Source: Trigonopsis variabilis
Taxonomy: Eukaryota > Ascomycota > Trigonopsidomycetes > Trigonopsidales > Trigonopsidaceae
Direction: 5' to 3'
Assembly (NCBI GenBank): GCA_003707065.3
Contig: PPXM03000009.1
Span: 186,001-250,000, forward strand
DNA: 64,000 nucleotides
Shown here piece by piece: positions 42,302-51,770 of the stretch. The position numbers were made by a program, and so were the translations under genes. Below the pieces are notes generated by a model. The model was not told the DNA's origin. It was given only the letters and a program-made list of their open reading frames with translations, and made no database searches. Position 1 is the first letter of the stretch. Every line of letters begins with the position of its first letter.

Positions 42302-42774
42302 AAGACGGGAAATCGCCTACTGTTAATTCTGCGTATTGTATACACTCAAATGTCGGCCTGGATCTAAGGTGAGATCAAGAGAGTTCCTTTTGTCATTTGA
42401 AGCCACGGTTCGGCTAAAAGGGATAGCCCAAACTGGAAAACAATTTAGTGGTAAATGTGAATGATTTTGAAGAAGACAGCTGGTGCATGTTTGTATAACA
42501 CTACGTTGTAGAAGCATGGAATATATCAGGACGGAGAAGATGAAATATAGAAAGAGATTAAGACGGTTGAGATGAAATAGTTAATAAAAAAATGCTAAGA
42601 AAATAATAATTTTTATTAGCGTATCATGCCTATTCAGAAGCTGCGGAAATGACACAGGCAAATAGGATATGAGCCCTAGCTGAATATGGCTGATCAAAGG
42701 ATAAATAAGAAGAAAGTGGGAAATAAATGAATATTGAAATGGAAATACACGTGTTAAGAAAGACAGGAACATTT

Positions 42775-42815
42775 TTTCGTTTAACACAAATGATGATCAT
42801 TCGTGTTAAACGAAA
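42775..42815. repeat. 41-nt near-perfect palindrome
   Basis: Arms TTTCGTTTAACACAAATGAT and ATCATTCGTGTTAAACGAAA flank a single G and are reverse complements at 19 of 20 positions. It lies in non-coding DNA between the homeobox and SEC12 genes, about 800 bp upstream of the former and 570 bp upstream of the latter. Confidence 0.75.
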
Positions 42816-43381
42816 TATTATTAAAGACATCACTACCTATAGCGATGCAAGGGCACAAGTCTGGAAGACAGAAAAAGAACCTGTGGATACATCCCGAAAT
42901 TAGGGGATCCTCCTATATCTTGGAAAAAGAAGCAAACTACCAAGGCTTACTGTTCTATGGACGCTGATTGTATTGCTTTATCGGCCACATAACAATAACG
43001 TTATTTAGATAAAGCAGCTTATTCAAGAATCAAAAGTAGAGAAAAATGAAAAGAACCGTAATACATGAAGACAATCAAGACACCGTCAATGATAACATCG
43101 CGCCGTGATATAATAGACAAGAGAACCTATGTCACTGAAGCCATATAGATAAGCAGGACATGCATGTGAATGTACAACATTGATTGTCGACTAGAGCCTA
43201 GTGAACCTCTGTAACGAGCATGATCAGGCAGTAAACAATGTGTAACAAGGCACAACTTGAAAACGTCTGGGGTCGAACTGGGACATTGCCTGTCACCAAG
43301 GGACGTTGAGAGCTCACGACCGAGGTGACATCGAAGCGAGCAGCATCTTTGTCGTCTAACGCGATCGAGGCAGACAATTTG

Positions 43382-44707
43382 ATGGACAACACTACAACTA
43401 TTGATGTTGGATATCCCTTATTCACGGCAGGGTTTTCTAATGAGAACGTTTTAGTTGTTGCCGGTGGAGGAGGAGAAGGGCGGAACGGCGTACCCAACAA
43501 GTTGACTGCATTAAAATATCCATCGATAGTCCATAAAGGATATGAAGATGAAGATAGGGATGCCAGTGATCATGGAGAAAAGGTCGTGAAAGGCCCAGAA
43601 TTTCAATTTAGTGACTCTGCTGACTCCCCTACCAGCATGGCTGTATCCAAGGTAAGCAGACAGAAATAAAGATTCTAAAACAGGTTGCAGTCTTTAATCA
43701 TTGTTGGACAGAATGATGGAAAGCAGAGGACTTCATCGACGGGAGTAAATAATCATTTGAAGACGTTTACGTTGAATGACTCTAGGTATATCGATGTGTT
43801 TGGGGTGATGTGCTAATGAGAAGTCTTACCCTGGATAACGAAATATCAGTATTTGAGAAAGAAAATAACGAAGAAGATGATATATTTCAGGTGAGTAAAA
43901 CAAGACAGAGAATGGTGAGCTAAGACCCAGAAAATCACTGCTCTAAACTTAGATTGCTCCAAGTTAGCAATTTCCTCAGAGAAACAGCTATTTTTTCTGT
44001 CGTTACCTAATTATAAAGTCCTTCGTGGGCCTATTCGGCCAGAAGATGAAATTACGGATGGAATCTTTAGCTCGACTGACGACTCATTTGCCTTAGCGAC
44101 CAGCAAAGAGATTCAGATATATGATTCAAAACTGAAGATTAAGTCAACTCTCGCTAATTTCCCCGGACTAACGTTCCGTGGCGTCCGTTTCGATGAGTCA
44201 GGCTCTAAACTGGTCCTCGCTACGAATACCGCGAAGCGCACGGGTGCATACCTGTATAGTTTTGACATTTCCTCCAAGAAATCGACTCGCGTCGGTCTTC
44301 CTAAATCAGTAAAGGCAGTTACATCTTTGGATGTAGCAAAAGATTACGCTGCCATTGCCGGGTCAGATCTTTCTGTGGTGGTGGCTTCTATTAATAAGCT
44401 TCAAGTTCTCCATGTTTATAAAGACGTTCACGCCTTTGCAATCACCAAAGTTGCCTTTAATCCACAAGCAACCCGACTCGCCAGCGTGTCTGTTGCAAAT
44501 ACGGCGGTGGTTGCAAAGGTCCCCAAGGACGGTTATTGCCACAAAACCCGATCCACTATATTCTGGACTCTTATTTCGTTAATTCTTGTTATCCTCTTGG
44601 CCGTTCTATTTGAATACCTGGCGATTAACCGACTTGAAATCTCTCTGGTTGGCCGACTACGTGAACACCATGTTGCAAAGCTAGTTCCAACCCAATTGAT
44701 AGGATAA
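43382..44707 (+). CDS. SEC12: Sec12-like ER guanine-nucleotide exchange factor for Sar1
   Basis: WD40 membrane protein that starts COPII coat assembly by loading GTP on Sar1 at the ER. Exons 43382-43651, 43712-43785, 43824-43890 and 43931-44707 (introns 60, 38 and 40 nt) give about 395 residues. The first blade has YPLFTAGFSNENVLVVAGGG, the usual Sec12 opening including the GGGG loop. Later blades include ITALNLDCSKLAISSEKQ and DVHAFAITKVAFNPQATRLA. A single C-terminal membrane helix (IFWTLISLILVILLAVLFEY, about residues 336-355) is followed by a short lumenal tail. Size and topology fit Sec12/PREB. The exact start is moderate, as an additional upstream exon cannot be excluded. Confidence 0.85.
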
Positions 44708-44926
44708 GAATGACCTGCCATCGTTATGTTGTGTTAGACAGGAAGTTAGGATATTGTGCCTGATAATGACTGTATGAATGGAAGCGACATGGCTGAATGG
44801 CCAACAAGTTTTTGCTTTACAGAGAAAATAGTACGGGGGATCGAGCTAGCATCGTTTAATAAATGACAGGCAAAGAATCGAAGTAAGTTATTGGCCAAAT
44901 AAGTAGTTCGTTCTGCTGTTTTCCGC

Positions 44927-45058
44927 TTAGGAGATAACGCACATCAAGTCGTAGAATCCAGGAGCTATGGAGTTAAATCGAGGCTCCATTCCATACTCAC
45001 GGGAAGCATAGGTAGTAGTAGAAGAAGAAGTGTTGGTAGAAGAGATTTCCTTGTTCAT
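44927..45058 (-). CDS. CaaX peptide, candidate farnesylated mating-pheromone precursor
   Basis: A 43-codon gene starting MNKEISSTNTSSSTTTYASR and ending IAPGFYDLMCVIS followed by a stop. The final C-V-I-S is a CaaX box with Ser at the last position, a farnesyltransferase-type signal. Size, Ser/Thr-rich leader and CaaX end match fungal lipopeptide pheromone precursors such as S. pombe M-factor (about 42 residues, CVIA) and basidiomycete pheromones. After farnesylation, removal of VIS and carboxymethylation, a peptide of about 8-15 residues ending in Cys would be released; the N-terminal cleavage site is not obvious. A TATA box lies about 33 nt upstream, and four palindromic HMG-type sites lie at 60-240 nt upstream. 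Function is inferred; the gene itself is well supported by this layout. Confidence 0.72.
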   Translation of the reverse strand: MNKEISSTNTSSSTTTYASREYGMEPRFNSIAPGFYDLMCVIS

Positions 45059-45090
45059 TTTGTTGATGCTTTATTGACTAGTTCGATGCT

Positions 45091-45099
45091 CTTTATATA
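45091..45099 (-). promoter_or_regulatory. TATA box of CaaX peptide gene
   Basis: TATATAAAG on the minus strand, 33-41 nt upstream of the ATG. This is strong for this window and fits a small, highly inducible gene. Confidence 0.65.
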
Positions 45100-45117
45100 C
45101 CTTTTCAGCCTCCTCAG

Positions 45118-45298
45118 ACAATGCATTGTTTGGCTTGCTTATCAGCGAGGACTGAACAATGCATTGTTGAACTCATTGTTGCTCAGAGCTCCCCGGCCCC
45201 TCCATGTATTGTTGTTCCTTTTTGGTCCAAGCCTCACTGGGAACAACCTTGGGACAATGCATTGTTAAAGCACATTCGCATCTGAACAATGCATTATT
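45118..45298. promoter_or_regulatory. Array of four ACAATGCATTGT palindromes (HMG-box-type sites)
   Basis: Four copies: ACAATGCATTGT at 45118-45129, AACAATGCATTGTT at 45155-45168, ACAATGCATTGT at 45254-45265, and AACAATGCATTATT at 45285-45298 (one mismatch). Extra half sites lie at about 45173-45178 (ATTGTT) and 45208-45213. Each palindrome is two ACAAT/ATTGT cores head to head. ACAAT is the core of HMG-box factors (SRY/SOX-type, and related to fungal mating regulators). I saw no other full copy in the window. Confidence 0.7.
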
Positions 45299-45874
45299 CA
45301 AAATAAGACCACTAGTAACTCGGCTGTTCAAGCCGAAAAATTACAGCTTATCTCCTGGAAGCTGCGGCACCTGAGATGACAAAGAGAGATAGGCAAATTC
45401 ATTCAGTAGCTCTTGGACCCTAGTAAATCGTCCGTCCCCATCTGTGCTCCATCATGAAATACCTGTGCTACGTCCTAGGTACGGAAACCTTCAACTCAAA
45501 CTTTCTACCAGCTCATGTTGCACCTACATATTCATTTCCAAAGCTAGTCTAATGCTGAACCTCAAGGATCATGAGCATCTTCCTCGCTTCACGAACAGCT
45601 TACTCCAAATGATGCCACGTTATTTGAAAATCCACTATTTGTCCTTTTCTCAAATAAAAATTGTATCTCTACAGCCTTTTCTCTTCCTTTTTCTGTGCTA
45701 AAGAATGCTCGGCTCTGTACTTGACAAAGGAGCAACAACCAAATCATCTAGGAGCTACTCAAACCCTCATCCAAACGGTCCGTCTTCAAGTTCCTATATG
45801 CGAATGTGAGTATGTTGGCCATTGATGGGAATGTTGCCGGCTTGTTTCTGTTACAAGGCGATCCTTCCTAACTG

Positions 45875-47313
45875 ATGAACACCATCGGCCAGGGTCCCCT
45901 TATGGCGATTGCCCTTAGGGTTACTGCAATTGTGCCCTATAAAATCGCCGCGGTGGTCAATTCGCATATTCCAGAGCCATACTTGGTAAGTGGAGACCGT
46001 GAGAAAGTCTGATTAATGACGAGGACGAGATCTTCCATATCCCGCAAACAAAGCGGTATCTTGGCCACGACTGGACATCTTGGGATCCTAAAATCACGAC
46101 TCCTCCAGGACTGTAAGTTGGCCCTTAATACCGATTCTCACATTCAATAAGGTATTTCTTGGGAACCGTATGGACTAGAATCATTGAGTGGGCTAGTGAA
46201 CTCACCGGACAGCAGACATCTCTGATTGATACACTGCGTGGTCTGAATTTAGAGGGCGGATGTTTTATATTACCATTTATTGTTTCCAAATCTCGCGGAA
46301 TTGGTACTGCGTTGTCTGTCTCACTTTTCCCCCTCGTCTATTTCTTTGACTTTCTTTACTATACCGACGTGTGGTCCATCATCGCTATAATAAGTAGCTG
46401 GACAGTGATAGATCACAGTTCGTCTCACTCTAGTGCTATTCTCGGGTCCATTTTTGCCTGGGCGTCGCTCTGGTTCAGACAGACCAATATAGCCTGGGCA
46501 GGATATATCGCTATTTATGGTATTTCTACACCTTTGAGCCATCTGATAAGGTTCCGCGAAGAAGATCGAATTGTGGATATAGCTGCGGTTGCGCTACCAT
46601 TTCTGGCTGTTTTGACTTCCTTTCTTGTCTTTGTCTTTCTCAATGGAAGTGTCGCCCTTGGTGATAAGACCAACCACCAAATGACTGTACACGTTCCTCA
46701 ACTCTTTTACTGCTCTACTGTCGTCATGGGAATGTCATTTCCAGTCTGGATCTCGAGCCGTGTTCTAGTGGATTTTCTTCAGCATTGTGGTCTCCTTGCA
46801 AAGCCTAAAGACAGCCTACTCTCTCGCATAATGCGACTGGCTCGATTTCTCACAATACTACTCGGTATGTGTTTGATCGTCCGACACAATACTATCCAGC
46901 ATCCCTTTCTCTTGGCTGACAATCGCCATTACACATTCTACATTTGGAGACGTATCGTTATGGTACATCCATATGCTAAGTATATGCTCACTGTCGTTTA
47001 TTATGCCGCTACATATGCTCTTATCGACACCTTTCTGGCTGCCAACTCTGGCGGGGGAGAGGTGAGATCTTACTTGATCTTGGCAGGGTACATTGGCGCC
47101 CTGGTGCTTTCTTTGGTTCCAGCTCCACTCATAGAACCGCGATATTATGTTCCAGCTTTTGTTTTCTGGAGACTGGACCAAAAGCCTGGAAAGGTTAGAC
47201 TGACTGCTGAACTTGCATGGTATGCTCTCATAAATGCGGTGACCATCTATATTTTTATACAGTATCCTTTTACATGGCCCGATAATGCCGGCCTTCAAAG
47301 ATTCATGTGGTAA
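45875..47313 (+). CDS. ALG10: Alg10/Die2 alpha-1,2-glucosyltransferase
   Basis: ER-membrane enzyme adding the terminal glucose to the dolichol-linked oligosaccharide in N-glycosylation. Exons 45875-45985, 46024-46112 and 46152-47313 (introns 38 and 39 nt) give about 453 residues. The junctions rebuild the family signature [33 protein letters not shown]. Later hallmarks are [13 protein letters not shown] and [18 protein letters not shown]. About ten hydrophobic segments span the protein. The C terminus, including [20 protein letters not shown], is intact. The stop codon abuts the stop of the convergent gene with no spacer. Confidence 0.96.
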
Positions 47314-48171
47314 TCATGACGAGTCATTTGATTCCACCTCCTCATCATCCAGTTCCAGATCTTGGTTCCCATCGATCTTGTCTGGCTTTAACTCATCTAT
47401 AGACTCCATTTCAAACTTAATAATATCATCTGGTAAGGCGCCTCCGAGTTCTCTGCACCGCTCAAAATGCCGTTTTGCTTCTTCTCGATATTTTTCATAC
47501 TGATGTCTGGGATCTTGTCGATGGAGATACTGAGATGCTGTCATGTATGAAGATGGGATCTGAGAAGGCTCTGCGTAACCTGTCTCGCTCGCTGGCATCT
47601 GCTCCACAGCATGGGCGGCCAGGTCCATGGCGGCCATACCTGCGTACATGTGAAATAGCGGGTCGTCACTGTAAGGATACTGTAGCAAAAGATCTTCCAG
47701 CGTTTCCAACGCCCGAGAAGATTCTCCCTTATGTAATAGAATTTGGATCAGAGACGAGTAGAAGGTCGGCGCTTTTGGCAGCGCTAGAGTCCGTAGAGCT
47801 TCTGGGTTTTCTCGCGCTCGAGTCAAGGTCGCTCGATATGTACCGTGACGATAAGGGTAATTGATAATTAACCAATCAAGGAAAGCAGTAGGCCTACTAT
47901 CTTTGCGAACCAATAACTCGAGTCCTATGCCCCAGACACCCCGAATATCGACATCTTTGCATCGTATCAGCAAACTAAACACCCGCTCGACTCGCGTCCA
48001 ATCTTGTCTCCAAACGCACAGCCACAAAAGTCGATCGAGACAGATAGTGTGCTTGGATCTCGCTGTTAGGTCGCTCCGGTAGGCCCTGGGAATAGGAGCC
48101 ATTCCCATCCTGACGGCCGAAGCAATCTCAGGGTCTTTCTGTAACGCAGCGAGGAGGTCAATCGCCGTCAT
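47314..48171 (-). CDS. Rrn11-like Pol I core-factor subunit (tentative)
   Basis: About 285 residues in one exon. Helical, TPR-like text: LDRLLWLCVWRQDWTRVERV, FSLLIRCKDVDIRGVWGIGL and ELLVRKDSRPTAFLDWLI, then FYSSLIQILLHKGESSRALE. The run of W-R-A-x-R/L-I-R-C followed by VW-x-L-G-x-E-x-L resembles Rrn11, a subunit of the RNA polymerase I core factor (TAF1B/SL1 counterpart) in fungi. The C terminus is acidic. I assign it from pattern memory only, so the family name is moderate while the coding call is strong. It is convergent with ALG10, stop to stop. Confidence 0.6.
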   Translation of the reverse strand: MTAIDLLAALQKDPEIASAVRMGMAPIPRAYRSDLTARSKHTICLDRLLWLCVWRQDWTRVERVFSLLIRCKDVDIRGVWGIGLELLVRKDSRPTAFLDWLIINYPYRHGTYRATLTRARENPEALRTLALPKAPTFYSSLIQILLHKGESSRALETLEDLLLQYPYSDDPLFHMYAGMAAMDLAAHAVEQMPASETGYAEPSQIPSSYMTASQYLHRQDPRHQYEKYREEAKRHFERCRELGGALPDDIIKFEMESIDELKPDKIDGNQDLELDDEEVESNDSS

Positions 48172-48826
48172 ATATTGGCTTCATCAGGGATCCTGCGAGG
48201 CAAGTGACGACTTGAGAATTTGGGCTGACCTCAGTGATGAACGAGAGCTGTAACGATTCTGATCACCGTGTTGCGAAACCGTCATAACAAACCCACCTCC
48301 AAACCACCTTTCGAGGATGGTCACAAACGTTGAGGATCAGAACATTATCAGCCAGAGATCAATCAGATCATTATTGTATTAAATAGACTCAAGATGGAGA
48401 TTCGACTGAGTAAGACATACTTTGCAGTCACCAATTCATCACATTGTCAAGGGCCGATTCTCTATTCCTTTATGTGATTATACTCATGCGCTAATATATT
48501 TGTGAATATTCTCTCTGAAAACTAACTCGTCTACGTTGGCACCAACAGAAACCTAGTTGTCGTGGAAGATTAAATGTCTGATTAGCGGCGCCATATGTTA
48601 GCTAAACAAGTCAATGGCTGCATTTGCCCAATGCATGCGATAAGTAACCTGTGTTCAAGCAATAAGAAGAATTTCTTCACTCAGAATGATTGCTTTTGCT
48701 CCGACCTCGGAAGTTGTGTAGGCGCCATTTTCCAGAATACTCTGTAAGAACATTTTCGCTCATTGACTTGATTTCATTCACACCTGTCCATTACTGTAAT
48801 ATACACTAGCGATCGCTGGTTCGCTA
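48172..48826. other. Intergenic, 655 bp
   Basis: Upstream of the Rrn11-like gene and downstream of the glycosyltransferase-like gene. No gene, RNA or repeat is seen. Confidence 0.5.
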
Positions 48827-50794
48827 TTATCCTTCTTTGGTCCCTTTGGCGGCTCCGCTTTCCTTGTCCAAGTCTTGGAGGATATCGGCACAAAAGACAT
48901 AGTCCCAAGGATCATCATCATTATCATTCAAAAATCGGTCATTTCCCAAAGCCAATGACCCTGTCTCTTTGATTTTTTTGACCTCTTGTGTGATAATACT
49001 TTCTCGCTGGCATTCCGGACTGACTTTGTTAGCGAGATATTCAGCTCGCGACAGCAGCTTCATCATAATATAATCAGTCCGGGTTCGAAATGATGAGGCA
49101 TCTTCATCATCTGCTTGCTTATCGCATAGATCCTCCATATCGTAGGAGAAAATTGGAAGAGAATCCAGGCTAGTTGGCAAGCTCTCTGGTTTGAGCGTTT
49201 CCATCCGAGTCACATCCGAATTCAAGTCATCGCTCTCTTCTTCAAGGTAATTACTAGCCTCTGTATGTTTAAAGGCCATCGTAAGGTCCTCTGAGGGGTA
49301 AAGGACGAGACCGCCCAGAAAGCTCAGTACCTCGGTGACCAAGTTCGACTGATCAGGTATATCAGACGGACCGCCAATAGAAATTTGCTTGGAGGGTTCC
49401 TTCTGGAGACGATGGATAGTATAGGAGTGGAGCCTGCGCACCAATTGAGGTTTAAACATGGTGCCTTCAACCTGCCCGCTCTGCCAGAGACTAGACTGAT
49501 TTGCAGGCAGCGAAGAACGAGGATCGAGGCTCGGCAAAGGTAATAGAGACACTCCTGCGACCTGAGGACCGTTAGGATCCCCAAATAAATGAGAATGGGT
49601 GAAAACAAGCCACTGGTACCAGAATGGACTCAATTCATAATCAGGGGAGAGAACGAGCAGATAACGCTCGTCGACTTGATAGATTGAAGAGAAAGGGAGA
49701 TTGCGATCCTTCTGAATGACTATCAAGCTGAGTAAGTTACTCGGGTAGTTAGTCTTTTGAATCAAGTGAACCAAATTATGATCGATTAAAGAGTCACTAA
49801 GCTCAATAAAGACCCGCGGACGTTCATGGCCCAAAAAGTCAGTGTTGGCCAAAGAGCGAACCAAGGAAATTAACGAGCCAACATGATCGCTTGCCCGAAT
49901 AAGAATATCCAGTTTAAAATCTTTCCAAGAGCTGAAATCTCTTACATCCAAGTTGACCAGCCACGGTAAGTTGTCCAGTTCATTTTGAGCAAGGTCGATC
50001 TGAGTGATTCTAGGATTTGAATTGAAAAAGCGACTCAAAGAGTCAATTAGTTCCATTGAATCTTGTTTCTCGTCTGATAGCTCAAGTTGCGAAGACCAAA
50101 AGTAAGCATTGGGACGAAGAATCTCATAAAAAGCTGCAATGGCATTAATCGCGGGATTGAGTCCTTTTGAAAGAGGCTTATTTTTAGGGCGGGCGTCATG
50201 AATCGTGACCTGACACGAGTCCTCCTTTGACAGCCCATCAATATGGTGGATACTTTTTAAATCATTCAAAGAGATATCACTGCTACCGATAACTGCAACA
50301 TGAACATTAGAATCTTTATGATTGGCCATTTGACACGCAAAGCCTGTCAAGGCTGAGACTGCCGCGGGATCACTCGCCAAAAACACAAGGTTCTGATCTT
50401 TCGCCCCCGCTCGATTAGTCGATTCGTATAGTCCCAGAGTATTTTTAAGACTGGGCAGAATGGAATAAATTCTATTCAGCGAGTTTTCGCCCCGACCTCT
50501 ATTCGGTAAGGGCCGTTTAGGGGGATGTTGGCCGGCAACTCCAAATGGCTGTAACTCGGGATTTGCTATATCTTCAGGCTTTCGGATCAACTGACCCGGA
50601 AACCGTCCTTGGCCTGGAAAACGCCTACTCTCGTCTACAGGACTTGTCAATGCATTCACAGTCAGATAGATAAAGAGTAAACAGACAAAATAGAGGACGA
50701 TCTTTTTGGATATTCGGCAAGAACGAGGGTTTATATACCGCTTGGCCCGTATTCGCAACCCAGAATGGACTGGTTTGTCCTTAAATGTTTCCAT
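48827..50794 (-). CDS. Type II membrane protein, fungal glycosyltransferase-2-like
   Basis: From ATG 50794 (METFKDKPVHSG), about 655 residues in one exon. A basic cytosolic N terminus is followed by one membrane helix (KKIVLYFVCLLFIYLTVNAL, about residues 30-49) and a large lumenal part: type II Golgi or ER topology. The lumenal region has KLDILIRASDHVGSLISLVR, FIELSDSL and YLLVLSPDYELSPFWYQWL, recalling the GT-A nucleotide-sugar fold of a fungal family annotated only as glycosyltransferase 2. I cannot name donor or acceptor. The acidic C-terminal tail includes NDNDDDPWDYVFCADIL. The frame extends 14 codons further upstream, but no ATG occurs there. Confidence 0.75.
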   Translation of the reverse strand: METFKDKPVHSGLRIRAKRYINPRSCRISKKIVLYFVCLLFIYLTVNALTSPVDESRRFPGQGRFPGQLIRKPEDIANPELQPFGVAGQHPPKRPLPNRGRGENSLNRIYSILPSLKNTLGLYESTNRAGAKDQNLVFLASDPAAVSALTGFACQMANHKDSNVHVAVIGSSDISLNDLKSIHHIDGLSKEDSCQVTIHDARPKNKPLSKGLNPAINAIAAFYEILRPNAYFWSSQLELSDEKQDSMELIDSLSRFFNSNPRITQIDLAQNELDNLPWLVNLDVRDFSSWKDFKLDILIRASDHVGSLISLVRSLANTDFLGHERPRVFIELSDSLIDHNLVHLIQKTNYPSNLLSLIVIQKDRNLPFSSIYQVDERYLLVLSPDYELSPFWYQWLVFTHSHLFGDPNGPQVAGVSLLPLPSLDPRSSLPANQSSLWQSGQVEGTMFKPQLVRRLHSYTIHRLQKEPSKQISIGGPSDIPDQSNLVTEVLSFLGGLVLYPSEDLTMAFKHTEASNYLEEESDDLNSDVTRMETLKPESLPTSLDSLPIFSYDMEDLCDKQADDEDASSFRTRTDYIMMKLLSRAEYLANKVSPECQRESIITQEVKKIKETGSLALGNDRFLNDNDDDPWDYVFCADILQDLDKESGAAKGTKEG

Positions 50795-51770
50795 CGCTGG
50801 AAATCGTTGTCTTTGGAGGAAATTGGAATTGGTCAAGTTGGCATTGTGTCCTTAGGTTATGGCTACAGCGTCGTATCTCCCAACATGTTACATTCTAATC
50901 TATCGGCCATTGCAAGAGCGCGCACGAAGGGCACCAACAAGCAAAGCATTCTCTGGACGTTTCAGTCTAGTTGTAACGTTTGAAACATTTACTTCTCTCG
51001 GAACTCTGTCAGAGCTTCGGTCTCTCTTGCTAGTCGTTAGAAATTATTACATTGCAGAATGAGTTCTGAGAGCTCGAAAAGCTAGTTTTTGACAGAAAGA
51101 GCAATCGTTCGTGCTATTACTGCCATAAAGAGCTCCTCAAAATTTATTTATATTTGAAATTTTTAGCGGGTGTGGTGTTTTTTGACTGCTCTGCAGTGGA
51201 TAACGACCTGCGGTCAGTATGTACCGTATCTGCTCCACACCCATGCTAATTTAATAAAGTATATTCTACACACTAGTCATAGAGACACCAAAGATGCCTC
51301 ACTGTGTTCTATACTGCTACTGTCTTGCCGTTTGACTGCATACGACTCTGCAGACCCTTTTGCCATTTCTTCGACCGTATGGTCGAAACAAATTCATGGC
51401 ACATCATTTTCTAATAACGGTACACTAGGCATTCCTGTGTTACTCGCATTACCATCATCTTTGGCGGTATCTTATTGAGATATAGCAAACAGGTCACTAG
51501 TCTATGTACGGTATTAAGACACTTTCCTCGTGTCTACGCTGACATAAGCAATATGTCCTATTGTATTTCATATGTTAGTTAGTGAATAAACAGTGAGTCT
51601 TGACACACATGCCGAGTGCAAGGTCTCCGAGAAGAGAGCAAATAGGAAATAGTAGTGTATGCTAAAAGACACTCTAATATGCAAATATGAAAATAAGCAA
51701 ATGAATATTGCATTTAATCCTTTATAGGGCCAGTAATGGCTGCATCCATCCTACATCTCAACATATCTTA
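50795..51770. other. Gene-poor interval, about 0.98 kb
   Basis: Upstream of the glycosyltransferase-like gene. A 102-codon plus-strand frame at 51170-51478 has no recognisable content and no codon bias that I can judge; not called. It precedes the second homeobox relic. Confidence 0.45.

Larger units (their letters stand above)
41973..43381. other. Long intergenic region, 1.41 kb, upstream of homeobox and SEC12 genes
   Basis: The first 200 bp (to about 42180) are duplicated at 51771-51957, so they belong to the homeobox promoter unit. Two palindromes (42282-42301 and 42775-42815) are listed separately. Minus-strand frames at 42323-42833 are not convincing. No other gene is seen. Confidence 0.5.
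45059..45874. other. Intergenic, 816 bp, upstream of the CaaX gene and ALG10
   Basis: The first 240 bp hold the TATA box and motif array described separately. The rest (45300-45870) shows no gene or repeat that I can support. A plus-strand frame at 45444-45701 has no recognisable content. Confidence 0.5.

Noticed and set aside
51170-51478. 102-codon plus-strand ORF
   Set aside because: No recognisable domain, signal or context; treated as chance.
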